61,979 nucleotides of DNA, taken from assembly GCA_002721725.1 (NCBI GenBank), contig PBLK01000025.1:1-61979 (forward strand). Reading direction: 5' to 3'. The notes beneath the pieces were generated by a model. It did no database searches, was not told where the DNA came from, and saw only the letters and a list, made by a program, of their open reading frames with translations. The stretch is from Rhodobiaceae bacterium. GTDB lineage: Bacteria > Pseudomonadota > Alphaproteobacteria > RS24. How positions within the stretch are numbered: position 1 is the first letter of the stretch; each line of letters starts with the position of its first letter. Shown here in pieces: positions 29,613 through 41,246 of this stretch. A program made the translations under genes and the position numbers.

Positions 29613-30890
29613 CTAGTCGCGGCAAATGACGTTCATTTTGGTATAGCCTTTGACAAAGCTGGAAATATTCCGGCTCGGCTCACCGACAATTTCTACTTTT
29701 GAGAAGCGCTTGAGCATTTCATCCCACAATATTTGCAATTGCAATTCGGCCAGACGGTTGCCGAAGCAACGGTGAATGCCGAAACCGAATGAAATATGAT
29801 TGCGCGCATTGGCACGGTCAAAAATCAAAGCGTTTGGATTTTCAAACTTACGCTCATCGCGATTGCCCGAGACATACCACATGGCGACTTTATCGCCTTT
29901 TTTGATGGTCTTGCCGTGCATTTCCACATCTTCCAATGCGGTGCGGCGCATATAGGCCAAGGGCGTTTGCCAGCGAATAATCTCAGCCACCGTATTGGGG
30001 ATGAGGTCGCGATTGGCGCGCACTTTTTCCCACTCGGCGGGGAACAGATTGGAACCGTAAATCGAAGCCGACATGGAATTACGCGTCGTGTCATTGCCGC
30101 CGACAATCAGCAAAATCAGATTGCCGAGATATTCCATCGTATCCATATCTTTGGTTTCTTCGCCATTGGCCAACATGGTGATGAGGTCATGGCCGTCTTT
30201 ACCGACACGCTGCTGCCACAGCCCCATGAAATATTCGACACATTCCATCAATTCGGCGCGACGCTGGTCTTCGCTCTCAACAATACCGGTTTCCGGACCC
30301 GCCGTTGCCACATCTGACCAACGGGTCAGCTTGCGGCGATCGTCAAACGGGAAATCGAACAATGTCGCCAGCATCATGGTGGTCAGCTCAATCGATACCG
30401 TATCGACCCAGTCAAATTCTTCATTGACCGGCACGGTGTCCAGCAGGTTTTGTGTGCGCTCGCGAATGAGTGTCGACATTTCCGCCAAACTCATCGGTGA
30501 GACGATCGGCGCCACTGTTTTACGCTGCACATCATGCTTGGGCTGATCCATGGCAATAAACATCGGCAATTCAAAATCAGCCGCCGGATTGGGCAGAACA
30601 ATTGCCGGCTCGGAAGAAAAACGCTTATGGTCTGTATCGACCGCCATAATATCCTCATAGCGGGTCACCGACCAATAGGGGCCGATGGGCTCATCCATTT
30701 CTGTGCGCACTTCTGAAGTCCAGCCATCTTTGCAATAATGCAGCGGGTCTTCATCGCGCAAACGCTCAAATATCGGCCACATTTCTTGTGACGGCCACAA
30801 ATGCGGATTGGATACGTCCAAATCCTCCAATGGAGTATTATAGGCATAATCATACCCCGGCACGGTTTCCTGTTTAATGGCTTCGCTCAT
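29613..30890 (-). CDS. Cytochrome P450, CYP153-type alkane/fatty-acid hydroxylase
   Basis: About 425 residues, closely matching recalled CYP153A sequences: LEDLDVSNPHLW, FIAMDQPKHDVQRKTVAPIV, LTTMMLATLFDFPFDDRRKL, I-helix LLIVGGNDTTRNSMS, IRWQTPLAYMRRTALED, and heme loop SFGFGIHRCFGNRLAE with the thiolate at Cys375. CYP153 enzymes hydroxylate terminal carbons of medium-chain alkanes. The usual partner ferredoxin and ferredoxin reductase genes are not in this window. The ATG at 30890 follows GGGAG. It is divergent from the thiC riboswitch region. Confidence 0.9.
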   Translation of the reverse strand: MSEAIKQETVPGYDYAYNTPLEDLDVSNPHLWPSQEMWPIFERLRDEDPLHYCKDGWTSEVRTEMDEPIGPYWSVTRYEDIMAVDTDHKRFSSEPAIVLPNPAADFELPMFIAMDQPKHDVQRKTVAPIVSPMSLAEMSTLIRERTQNLLDTVPVNEEFDWVDTVSIELTTMMLATLFDFPFDDRRKLTRWSDVATAGPETGIVESEDQRRAELMECVEYFMGLWQQRVGKDGHDLITMLANGEETKDMDTMEYLGNLILLIVGGNDTTRNSMSASIYGSNLFPAEWEKVRANRDLIPNTVAEIIRWQTPLAYMRRTALEDVEMHGKTIKKGDKVAMWYVSGNRDERKFENPNALIFDRANARNHISFGFGIHRCFGNRLAELQLQILWDEMLKRFSKVEIVGEPSRNISSFVKGYTKMNVICRD

Positions 30891-31051
30891 AACCCACTCC
30901 CGGTCAAATATTCGTGCGCCAAAAAACGATGACGCATGCGTCATAAATGATAACCATTAAAAACTCGGCAACTCAAGTATTTTCCGCCTTAACACACGGG
31001 TTTTTTGAAGCCCTGCCTTGCGCTCGCGTGCGGCGCCGTTTAGATTGAATC

Positions 31052-31138
31052 TTGCACGGGGGTCCGGCAATGAGCTTGCGGCCGGTGAGAGCATACCCTT
31101 TGTACCTGTTCACGGATTATGCCGCTGCAGGGAGTGCC
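31052..31138 (+). promoter_or_regulatory. TPP riboswitch (THI element)
   Basis: The conserved thi-box pieces are in order: ACGGGGGTCC near 31056, CGGTGAGA at 31083-31090, ATACCCTTTGTACCTG at 31093-31108, GGATTATGCC at 31114-31123 and GCAGGGA at 31127-31133. The 3' side of P1 ends near 31138. It lies about 50 nt before thiC and presumably controls its translation or elongation in response to thiamine pyrophosphate. Confidence 0.95.
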
Positions 31139-31145
31139 TGTTTAA

Positions 31146-33155
<2,010 letters not shown>

Positions 33156-33158
33156 CAG

Positions 33159-34562
33159 TTACTGCTTACAAGCAGAGTAATCATTTCCTGGGCATTCATA
33201 AACGCGCACATAATCAACTTCCATTTGACGGGGGAAATTTTGGCCATCCGAATTCCCTGGCCACTGTCCGCCAACAGCAAAGTTCAAAATAAGGTGGAAG
33301 TTTTGATCGAAAGGAGCATTGGTGTCCCCAGGGGCATCGCTGGAAAACCACCTGTCCTGAGATAGTTGATAATATTGATTGCCATTCAAAAACCATCTTA
33401 TTTCATCGGGATACCATTCTACCGCATACGTGTTAAAGGCGTTTACATCAGATATAATATCGGATCCGCCCAAATATGTGTGCGGGTCGCCAAAGTGTGC
33501 TGTGCCATGAATAGTTCCATTTCCGGAACCACCGAGATTAATAGCTTCCATAATGTCTATTTCCCCCCGACTGGGCCAATCCACACTATTTATGCTCGGG
33601 AGCATCCAAAAGGCAGGCCAAGACCCTTGGCCAGTTGGAAGTTTGATGGATGCCTCAAACCTTCCATATGTAAAATCACCTTTCCCATTCGACTGGATTC
33701 GTCCAGACGTATAGGTTCGACCCCAGCCCAACCCCGTCGCTTGGCGAGCAGTTAGGACGAGTTTGCCGTTAGAAAACGTGATATTCTGAGAAGCGCTTTC
33801 ATGACTGGTGTAGCATTGTTGCTCATTGTTTCCTCCACCGAAACATTGATCACGGCCATAGCTGTCTGTGCTACTCCACATGCTTGTGTCTAAGGCATTG
33901 CCATTAAATTCGTCATTCCAGACCATATTCCACTGGCTTGAGGGGCTTCCGGAATTGTCGCCGTTGCCAGCTGGGGGATTATTATTAGTGTTACCCGTGC
34001 CAGGTGCAGTGTTTGCTGTACTTGCGAGCCTGGTCCTTGGCGCATCATCTGCCATTAACTCACCAACCGCCAATCCCAACGCCAATGGTGCCACTATTGA
34101 CCAAAGTCGACCTCCTTTATTTCTTCTTTTTTGTGCGGTTTCTTGGGTCGCACTAATCTTGCCATGATACATATTGTTATAATGATCCTTTAGATTTGAA
34201 TAGGTAAAGGTCAGACCAACAAAGTCTGAGGTCCGATCCCCAAAGCCATCAATACGATGTCCAGCTTCTAAAGTAAGTCCGTAAGGAAGATGAGCCGTCA
34301 GTGAATGAGCCCCCCCACTGCGCCATCCATCAAAACTGTCTCGGTACTCGTAAGCCTGTCGTTTGTAGCTAAGTTTAGGTACATACGGTATTGTCGCCAA
34401 ACTAACTTCTGCGTCTAAACTCCGAACATCTTCTTCTACCGCAAGCCCGTTAAGCTTTACGCCCCCCCAAAACGAGGTATGAGCATGGTAGTTATAGTCG
34501 TTGGCATTAACTGCGCCACTACTGCCTAAACAAACAAAAATGGCGGTCACAAAATATTTCAT
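33159..34562 (-). CDS. GH16 beta-1,3-glucanase (laminarinase) with N-terminal beta-rich domain
   Basis: A 467-residue secreted protein. A signal peptide ends at about residue 20 (GAVNA). Residues 21-135 form an unassigned domain of alternating beta-strand-like sequence (AHSLTAHLPYGLTLEAGH, SDFVGLTFTYSNL). A hydrophobic segment follows (WSIVAPLALGLAVGELM, 154-170), then an Asn/Gly/Pro linker. The GH16 catalytic domain spans about 211-457. Catalytic residues lie in GEIDIMEAIN: E334 nucleophile, D336, E339 acid/base, the motif of beta-1,3-glucanases. The N-terminal part could anchor the enzyme to the outer membrane; this is inference. It is 28 bp downstream of the symporter gene, so the two share an operon and the operator at 36218. 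Confidence 0.93.
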   Translation of the reverse strand: MKYFVTAIFVCLGSSGAVNANDYNYHAHTSFWGGVKLNGLAVEEDVRSLDAEVSLATIPYVPKLSYKRQAYEYRDSFDGWRSGGAHSLTAHLPYGLTLEAGHRIDGFGDRTSDFVGLTFTYSNLKDHYNNMYHGKISATQETAQKRRNKGGRLWSIVAPLALGLAVGELMADDAPRTRLASTANTAPGTGNTNNNPPAGNGDNSGSPSSQWNMVWNDEFNGNALDTSMWSSTDSYGRDQCFGGGNNEQQCYTSHESASQNITFSNGKLVLTARQATGLGWGRTYTSGRIQSNGKGDFTYGRFEASIKLPTGQGSWPAFWMLPSINSVDWPSRGEIDIMEAINLGGSGNGTIHGTAHFGDPHTYLGGSDIISDVNAFNTYAVEWYPDEIRWFLNGNQYYQLSQDRWFSSDAPGDTNAPFDQNFHLILNFAVGGQWPGNSDGQNFPRQMEVDYVRVYECPGNDYSACKQ

Positions 34563-34590
34563 AAAGATGAACTCTCTAATTCACCTGCAA

Positions 34591-36174
34591 TTACCAAAAG
34601 TAGGCATATATAACAATCAAAACAGCAGTAAGCGCAATCGCCGATTGGTTAAATCCGCGAGACGTCGAGAAGTTAATTCCATCCATGTCTACTGCCCGCG
34701 GGTCCTCCGCCCGTGCCATAGACGAGACGAAATAACCAACTGCGAGGCAGCTAAGGAAAACAAACCAAATCCGAATGACGAAGGCCAAGTCAGGCGACCA
34801 AAATTTTAGCGCGATATTGGCTAAAACAGAGACAATCAGCATTGCGAACGCTCCTCGCGCATTACAGCCCTTCCAAAACATACCGAGCAGAAACACAGAT
34901 ACAATACCTGGCGCTATGAAACCCGTATATTCTTGTATTGCTTGAAATGCACTTTCCATACCACCAAGAAAAGGCTTGGCTAAAAATACTGCAATTGAAA
35001 TTGCAGCTGCAGAGGTCAGGCGACCTACGCCCACATAGTGCGCTTCCGTCCTCCCAGGCGAAATAAAGTCTCTGTATATATCCATCGTAAAAATGGTGGA
35101 GATAGAGTTCATCATTGATGCCAAAGAAGATACGATTGCTGCAATCAGGGCTGCAAAGACAAGCCCACGTAGCCCTTCTGGCACCAGTCCCATCAGAATT
35201 CCATAAGTTGAATCAGGACTGGACGCTAAACGCACCATATCCAATTGTCCCTCGCGGGCTAAATACAGCGCTGCGATGCCGGGAATGACAACAATTACAG
35301 GTATCAGTAACTTCAGCGACGCTGCAAAAACTAGGCCTTTTTGAGCTTCAGCGAGGCTCTCCGCTCCCAAAGCCCGTTGAATAATATACTGATTGAAGCC
35401 CCAATAAGAAAAGTGAAGCACCCAGAGCCCGCCCAAAAGCGTCCAGATTCCAGGAAGGTTGTTATAGCTCGGATTTTCAGGGGATAGTATCATTTGAAAA
35501 TGCCCTGGGATTTCTCCCATCAGCGTCCCAAGCCCAGCAAAAACACCTGCGCCATCGCCTACTAGCGAAAGCACAATTCCCGTTATTGCGAAACCGCCGG
35601 CGACTAATACTACTACTTGTATTATATCGGTCAGCGCTACCGCTTTCAGCCCGCCATATAATGAATAAACTACCGCAAAGGCAGCTAAGCCAACCATAGA
35701 GGCTACCACGTTCCAACCAGTAAGAGCAGTCAGGGCCAATCCTCCAAGCCATAAAACTGCCGTAAGGTTTACCGCGGTGTACAGAACCACCCAAAAGACT
35801 GCCATCATCGACTTAATCGTTTGCCCAAAGCGCAGTTCAAGGAATTGCGGCATCGTATAGATCTTTTTTTCGAGGAAAATTGGCAAGAAATACTTAGCCA
35901 CAATTACCAGAACTATTGCTGCCTGCCATTCATACGCGGCGATGGCTAAACCCACGACGAATCCTTGGCCCGACTGGCCAATAATCTGCTCAGCCGATAT
36001 GTTAGCGGCTATCAGCGATGCGCCTATGGCCCACCACGGTAACGATTTCCCGGCTAAAAAATAGTCCTCACTTGACATGTCTGCGGCAGTTTTGCGGGTC
36101 GAAACGTAAAGTGCCACACTCAGTAAAATGATTGCGTAAATCCCAATCACCGTTAGATCAATTGATGAAAGCAT
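34591..36174 (-). CDS. Sodium/sugar symporter, SGLT-like (SSS family)
   Basis: A 527-residue inner-membrane transporter of the solute:sodium symporter family, close to vSGLT. About 14 transmembrane segments are visible. Landmarks are the first helix LTVIGIYAIILLSVALYVS, DYFLAGKSLPWWAIGASLIAANISAEQ with the sodium-site helix, and GLKAVALTDIIQ. Homologues carry glucose or galactose. The start has a strong GGGAGGAG site. Being first in an operon with a GH16 laminarinase, it most likely imports glucose released from glucan. The operator lies 44 bp upstream of its start. Confidence 0.92.
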   Translation of the reverse strand: MLSSIDLTVIGIYAIILLSVALYVSTRKTAADMSSEDYFLAGKSLPWWAIGASLIAANISAEQIIGQSGQGFVVGLAIAAYEWQAAIVLVIVAKYFLPIFLEKKIYTMPQFLELRFGQTIKSMMAVFWVVLYTAVNLTAVLWLGGLALTALTGWNVVASMVGLAAFAVVYSLYGGLKAVALTDIIQVVVLVAGGFAITGIVLSLVGDGAGVFAGLGTLMGEIPGHFQMILSPENPSYNNLPGIWTLLGGLWVLHFSYWGFNQYIIQRALGAESLAEAQKGLVFAASLKLLIPVIVVIPGIAALYLAREGQLDMVRLASSPDSTYGILMGLVPEGLRGLVFAALIAAIVSSLASMMNSISTIFTMDIYRDFISPGRTEAHYVGVGRLTSAAAISIAVFLAKPFLGGMESAFQAIQEYTGFIAPGIVSVFLLGMFWKGCNARGAFAMLIVSVLANIALKFWSPDLAFVIRIWFVFLSCLAVGYFVSSMARAEDPRAVDMDGINFSTSRGFNQSAIALTAVLIVIYAYFW

Positions 36175-36217
36175 AGGTCTCCTCCCCCCAGATTAGCGCC
36201 GCACAAAGAGACAAATG

Positions 36218-36231
36218 TGACAGCGTTGTCA
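36218..36231. promoter_or_regulatory. LacI-family operator, site 1 (symporter-GH16 unit)
   Basis: TGACAGCGTTGTCA, a near-perfect 14-bp palindrome matching three other sites in this island. It lies 44 bp before the symporter start. The rest of 36175-36340 shows no other clear signal. Confidence 0.75.
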
Positions 36232-36340
36232 TGGCTCTCACAATGAACCAAAAGTTGCCCACTTTCAAGCGTGATTGTTACGTTAATCGATTTTGAAAAT
36301 GCGCCTCAATCCAGCTTGCTTTTAACTACGCAGAGAGCGG

Positions 36341-37549
36341 TTATCTTTCACCCAATGACTCAAAGATTGTTTTGGAAATCGGTTTCAACAGATAATTTAG
36401 AATGGTGTTCTTGCCAGTTTTTACTTCCACTAGAGTTGTCATGCCAGGCAAAATTTGGAGATCCCTATCGGGGACACCTGTAAACCGCCGACCCTTAGTT
36501 CGAACATTAATTCTATAATAGGGAGTATCACCATTGCTTGCTCGTTCCTCCAGCGTATCCGCGCTGATGTAAACAACCCGCCCCTCAAGATTTCCATAAA
36601 TTGTGTAATCGAATGCATCCACCTTGACCGTTGCGTCTTGATTAATGTGAACAAAACCGACGTCCGCGGGTGATAGTTTTGCTTCGATCACAAAATCTTC
36701 TTCAATGGGCACAATTTCCATGACATCCTCACCCGGTCGTATCACTCCGCCCTCGGTGGTCACCCGAATATTTTTAACAATCCCTCTCAATGGGGCATTG
36801 AGGGTTTTTTGTCCCAGTTGCCGTTTCTTTTGGACTAAAGCCTGCTTTACACTTTCTAATTCTTCTTCAGTTTCATTAAATTCGGCTTGAGTATCCTTAA
36901 AATAAGTATTCCGTTTATTTGTTATCTCAGCACTGAGCTCAGCCTCTTGGCGCCTGAGCCTTAGTATCTCTGTTCGACTCACGTCGCCATAATCCAAGAG
37001 TGGCTCATTCATATCAATTTCTTCTCTAACCAGTTTGAGTATCTTATTTAAAGAAGCTAACTCTTCGGTTTGGCTCGCCTTCCTTTTCTTAAACAAAGAA
37101 AGCTGGCTCTTTAAAAATTTAGGATATTGAGCAGTTTCTGAAGAAAAAACTGGTTCAACGCCGTCCATTTCAGCTCTCAGTCTAGCCATATTTGCCTGCA
37201 AACTTGCCACTCTAGCTTTTGCATCTTGATAATCCGCGAGGGCGTCAGTTTGGTCAAACCTCGCAATTACTTGACCCTTTGCCACCTCATCACCGGCCTG
37301 AACAGGAAGAGAGAGAAGAACTCCGCCGTCCTTGGACTGAATTATTTGGACTTTTGAGCTCGGCATTATGACCCCAGGTGCTCTCGCGACTTGATCAATC
37401 TCGAAAGCATAGGCCCAGAGCAGAAAGCCGAGCAGTGACAGCGCAGTAATTCGCAAAACCCAACGCGGCCCCTCGAGGGCTTTGTTAAGTTCATCCGCAC
37501 TGTCGCCTGAAGCTAAAATGCTACGTTTTAGAAAATTTAAAAGCTTCAC
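36341..37549 (-). CDS. Type I secretion membrane-fusion protein (HlyD family)
   Basis: A 402-residue periplasmic adaptor linking the inner-membrane ABC exporter to TolC. A cytoplasmic N-terminus is followed by one membrane helix (ITALSLLGFLLWAYAFEI), a lipoyl-like half (GVIMPSSKVQIIQSKDGGVL), a long coiled-coil hairpin (residues about 110-255), the second lipoyl half (LNAPLRGIVKNIRVTTEGG) and a beta-barrel domain. Overlaps the ABC gene stop by 4 bp (ATGA). Last gene of the tolC-ABC-hlyD operon. Confidence 0.92.
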   Translation of the reverse strand: MKLLNFLKRSILASGDSADELNKALEGPRWVLRITALSLLGFLLWAYAFEIDQVARAPGVIMPSSKVQIIQSKDGGVLLSLPVQAGDEVAKGQVIARFDQTDALADYQDAKARVASLQANMARLRAEMDGVEPVFSSETAQYPKFLKSQLSLFKKRKASQTEELASLNKILKLVREEIDMNEPLLDYGDVSRTEILRLRRQEAELSAEITNKRNTYFKDTQAEFNETEEELESVKQALVQKKRQLGQKTLNAPLRGIVKNIRVTTEGGVIRPGEDVMEIVPIEEDFVIEAKLSPADVGFVHINQDATVKVDAFDYTIYGNLEGRVVYISADTLEERASNGDTPYYRINVRTKGRRFTGVPDRDLQILPGMTTLVEVKTGKNTILNYLLKPISKTIFESLGER

Positions 37550-39714
37550 CGCGAACCCCTAGCGGCGGCCTGTTTATTCAATTCTTCCACCACCCTGTCT
37601 TTTGGTCCATCAATAGCTATCTTGCCTGCTTCCATGACTATGATTCTATTTATGTGTTTCATTGCACCAGCTTTGTGAGTTGCCATCACAAGAACACTAT
37701 CTTTGTCGGCATCCTGAAATAAATGGTCGACTATTTTCGCTTCCAAGTGAACATCCATCGAGGCCGTAGGCTCATCAAGTATCATTAGCCGTGGTCGCGC
37801 CAGCAATAGGCGTGTAAGGCCGACCATCTGCCTTTGACCTCCAGATAATCCCTTGCCCCCTTCCGAAATCATTATGTCTAGCCCCTTCGGATGGCTTTGA
37901 ACTGCTCTATCAAGACTTGTTTTTGCTGCTGCGCCAAGAACTTGACTGTCGCTTAATACAGGCAACCCAAGAACTAGGTTTTCCCGAAGTGTCCCGTTGA
38001 AGAGCCTGACTTCCTGTGGCAGATAACCTATTTGTTCCCGCAAATACTCGACCGCTATGTGCTGCATGTCTACATCATCGAGAAATACTTTTCCCAATTG
38101 AGGTCGGTAGAGCCCGGCCAATAATTTCAATAAAGTAGATTTACCGGAACCCACTGCACCAAGAACGGCTATCCTGTCGCCCGGATTTATTTCCAATTTC
38201 TTAATCTCTAGTGGCGAGGTATTTTCCTCGTAAGAAAAGCTTAAATCCGAGACTGTTATTTTGCCGGAGCAGCTATCAGGTACAATATGCCGGTCGGGAC
38301 TGTGTTCGCTCGGCATCGCCATAATTCCATCGAGGACGTCGAGCGCAATTTTCGCGTGCTTCCACTGAACAATTAAATTCGGAATTTGTGCGAGTGGGGT
38401 AAGCGCTCTGCCCGAAATGATTGAACAAGCAATCAGCCCTCCCATCGTGAGGTTCCCCTGAGAAATTGCGAAGGCACCTGTCGCAATTATTCCAACATAG
38501 CTCAATTGTTGTATAGACTGTGTGGAGCTTGTAGATATTGAAGTCAGCAACTTGGTTTTCAGCTCGCTGGAACTTATTTGCAGGGTTAAATCCCTCCACC
38601 TTTCTTTGATTTTCCACTCGGCAGAAACCGCTTTTACAGATTCTATCCCATCGATAGCCTCGATAAGAAGCCCATTTTTTTTGTTTGATTCTTCCATGTG
38701 CTCTGCTGTGTACTTCTCCGCACGCCCTTTCATCACAAAGCCAATGAGGAAGCCCAGTGGCAGCATGGTTAAGGGGACCAAGGCAACGGGGCCAGCGATC
38801 AAATAGATAACGAAAATAAAAAACAAAGCGAATGGCGCGTCCGCGAGGATAAAAAGAGTTGTAGACGTCATAAAGTTCCTGACCGACTCAAAATGTCGGA
38901 TTTGGGAAGCAAACGTGCCAACTGTTCGAGGCCTTGACTCAGCTCTGATGTCGAGAGCCTTCCCAAAGAAAACGCTCGATAACTCTAAATCGATAGCCAT
39001 GCTAGCCCTATCGACCATTTTCGCTCTAACTAGCTTCATCACAAATTCAAACGCAATTGCTAAAAGAACGCCAATTGTGAGCACCCACAAAGTACTAAAA
39101 CCATTTGTGGGCACCACGCGATCATAAACTTGCATTGTATACAAAGCCGACATTAGACCGAAAATGCTTACCATAAATGTGCCGAACACTGCTTCTATGA
39201 AGACCGCTCTGCGCTTTCTGATTGCTGCATAAAACCAATCTTTAGCGCTTAAGTCTGTCTGCCCGCCTTCAAGAAGGTCTGTCTCATCTACGGAAAGCTT
39301 GATTACTTTGCCGCCCGCTATTTGGTCTTTCGAGAAAAACTCTGTTTTACCCTCACAATTTTCAACTAAAAAACCTTGGTTCTGAATGCCTCGGATAATG
39401 CGAGCGTCAAGCTCCTCATTTTCTTCCGAAATCCACAATAATGGCAAATTAGGTTTCGAAATATTTTCATGCTCAACTAAAAGTGATTGGCTATCCGCAA
39501 ATCTCACTTTCCATAATTCGATTGCCTTATTGACAGGCTCTAGCTTTGAGATTTTTATGCCGTCAGAGCTTTTTTCGGGATAAGCAAAGCGATGGAGGGG
39601 CACGGCCACCCCAGCGAGCGCTGATATTCTGACCAAAAGTGGCGCAAGTAATTTCGAAGCCGGGTCGAATTCGGCCTCATCAAGCTCTTGCATATTTATT
39701 TTGGGACTATTCAT
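37546..39714 (-). CDS. Type I secretion ABC transporter with peptidase-like N-domain
   Basis: A 722-residue exporter of the LapB/RTX type. Residues 1-145 form a C39-peptidase-like domain without the catalytic Cys (LLAPLLVRISALAG), as in RTX exporters, where it serves as a substrate-docking domain. Then come a six-helix membrane domain (VFIEAVFGTFMVSIFGLMSAL onward) and an ATPase domain with Walker A GAVGSGKST, signature LSGGQRQMV and Walker B LMILDEPTASMD. Lack of protease activity implies a substrate with an uncleaved C-terminal signal. Overlaps tolC by 8 bp and hlyD by 4 bp. Confidence 0.93.
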   Translation of the reverse strand: MNSPKINMQELDEAEFDPASKLLAPLLVRISALAGVAVPLHRFAYPEKSSDGIKISKLEPVNKAIELWKVRFADSQSLLVEHENISKPNLPLLWISEENEELDARIIRGIQNQGFLVENCEGKTEFFSKDQIAGGKVIKLSVDETDLLEGGQTDLSAKDWFYAAIRKRRAVFIEAVFGTFMVSIFGLMSALYTMQVYDRVVPTNGFSTLWVLTIGVLLAIAFEFVMKLVRAKMVDRASMAIDLELSSVFFGKALDIRAESRPRTVGTFASQIRHFESVRNFMTSTTLFILADAPFALFFIFVIYLIAGPVALVPLTMLPLGFLIGFVMKGRAEKYTAEHMEESNKKNGLLIEAIDGIESVKAVSAEWKIKERWRDLTLQISSSELKTKLLTSISTSSTQSIQQLSYVGIIATGAFAISQGNLTMGGLIACSIISGRALTPLAQIPNLIVQWKHAKIALDVLDGIMAMPSEHSPDRHIVPDSCSGKITVSDLSFSYEENTSPLEIKKLEINPGDRIAVLGAVGSGKSTLLKLLAGLYRPQLGKVFLDDVDMQHIAVEYLREQIGYLPQEVRLFNGTLRENLVLGLPVLSDSQVLGAAAKTSLDRAVQSHPKGLDIMISEGGKGLSGGQRQMVGLTRLLLARPRLMILDEPTASMDVHLEAKIVDHLFQDADKDSVLVMATHKAGAMKHINRIIVMEAGKIAIDGPKDRVVEELNKQAAARGSR

Positions 39715-41029
39715 TTTGGTTCAATACTATTTTTCTATTGAGGTCCCCAACTAGTATCTGCATTTTGTAAGACGCTATGTTAAGACTGGCCTTGTGGTCC
39801 TCGAGGGACTGCCTTGCTTGGACAAGCTCTCTTTGCGCATTAAGGACATCGAGCCAGGATTTTCTGCCGACAGTATATTGCCTGAGATAAGAACTCACTA
39901 CATCTGCAGTAGATTCGACAAGCAGATTGGTTGGAGACAATTGCATTTCTGCGGCCGCAATCTCGCGCCAAGTGATTTGCACTTCTCGGCGAATATCACG
40001 CTCAAGAGCGCGCAAGGAATCCAACAAAGCTGCTTTGCGGGCTTGGCTTACGTTAATCGAAGAGAGAGCAGAAAAGCCAGCGCCAGGCTGGAACTCTAAT
40101 CCAAGAAACACCTGCTCATCGTCTTCATTGGCAGATAATTCTCCATACCGCTTTTCATAGCCGATCGAGAGTTGGGGGTGCAACGAAGATTTACTTACTT
40201 TTTCTAATGCCTTCAAACCATCTATTTCGGCCCGCATTTTGCGGATTTTTGGTGAGAAGCTCACTGCGGCGTCCTCATTGGCTGGCAATGGTTCTTTATT
40301 GAAGCCGTAATCTTTTGAAATTGTGACGCGTGACACAGGCCGCCCTATTAGCTGTTCGAGCGTTGCCTTGGCGACCTCACGAGCATTAGAGTTTTGTAAC
40401 AGTTGAGATCGCGAAAATGCTAATCGGGCTCTCGCTAACCGCAGGTCCACTTCAGGGCTGGTTGAGGCTTGGACGCGGCGTTCAATTATTCCAAAGAGGC
40501 GCTCGTGTTCTTTAACATTGTTGAGTGATATATCTATTTTTGCCTCGGCAAGGCCCAATTCGATGACCGCACGGGCTGTGTCTTCCAAAAGCCGCTGTTC
40601 AGCCTCAACGAGGGCAAACTGCGCCACATCTCGTTTCGCCTTTGCTAGGCTGACATTTCCTGAGAGCTTCCCGCCGGTCCAAACAGGCTGAGAAACTGTA
40701 AGAACTTCTTGATCGGGCAAATCTTGTTCGTCATCCTTTTGATATCCGCGGAAACTGAAGCTTGCATTTGGGAAAATTGACCACCTAGCGGCGTTCAAAT
40801 CACTCTTAGCCGCTTGATATTCTAATTCCTTTGCGGAGATAAGGGGATGGTATTTAACTGCCAAGGCCAGAGCTTCGTTGATTTTTAAAGCTGGTAAGTC
40901 TGTATCATTGCCTGCGTAAGAAAAATTAATAGAAAAAAAAGCCAGCAAAAAGCCTATAACGAGGCGACTAGCTCTGTCCGCAGCATTATTTCGCAGCTTT
41001 TTAGCTTCATCTAGAAGTTTCTGGCGCAT
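39707..41029 (-). CDS. TolC-family outer-membrane channel of type I secretion
   Basis: About 440 residues. A signal-type segment (LVIGFLLAFFSINFSYA) precedes the repeated OEP fold: first repeat LKINEALALAVKYHPLISAKELEYQAAKSDLNAARW, and further helices ending SLNIASYKMQILVGDLN. The ATG at 41029 is preferred over the upstream GTG at 41071, though its ribosome-binding site is weak. It begins the secretion operon, about 220 bp downstream of the exoprotein gene, with the hairpin at 41184 between them. Confidence 0.92.
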   Translation of the reverse strand: MRQKLLDEAKKLRNNAADRASRLVIGFLLAFFSINFSYAGNDTDLPALKINEALALAVKYHPLISAKELEYQAAKSDLNAARWSIFPNASFSFRGYQKDDEQDLPDQEVLTVSQPVWTGGKLSGNVSLAKAKRDVAQFALVEAEQRLLEDTARAVIELGLAEAKIDISLNNVKEHERLFGIIERRVQASTSPEVDLRLARARLAFSRSQLLQNSNAREVAKATLEQLIGRPVSRVTISKDYGFNKEPLPANEDAAVSFSPKIRKMRAEIDGLKALEKVSKSSLHPQLSIGYEKRYGELSANEDDEQVFLGLEFQPGAGFSALSSINVSQARKAALLDSLRALERDIRREVQITWREIAAAEMQLSPTNLLVESTADVVSSYLRQYTVGRKSWLDVLNAQRELVQARQSLEDHKASLNIASYKMQILVGDLNRKIVLNQNE

Positions 41030-41183
41030 ATCGTCATCTTTATCTTGGAAAATGCTACTAACCACAACCACTAATTAATCAAAATTTTTCGCGGGCTCTT
41101 AGGCGAACGTTTAATTTAAAGCCATCATTATCTGCGCAGTCGATTATTTAAATTTATTTAGATTATCCGCCATTTAAATAAAT

Positions 41184-41214
41184 GGGGCGACAGGGTTTAG
41201 TACCCCGCCGCCCC
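41184..41214 (-). terminator. GC-rich hairpin between exoprotein and tolC genes
   Basis: On the minus strand GGGGCG pairs with CGCCCC around an inner GGG/CCC stem, followed by ATTTATTT rather than a clean T run. It could be a leaky terminator or a hairpin protecting the exoprotein message. Position just after the exoprotein stop (41247). Confidence 0.55.
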
Positions 41215-41246
41215 GTTTCGAATTCGCTAAGGGCTATAATTAGCGG

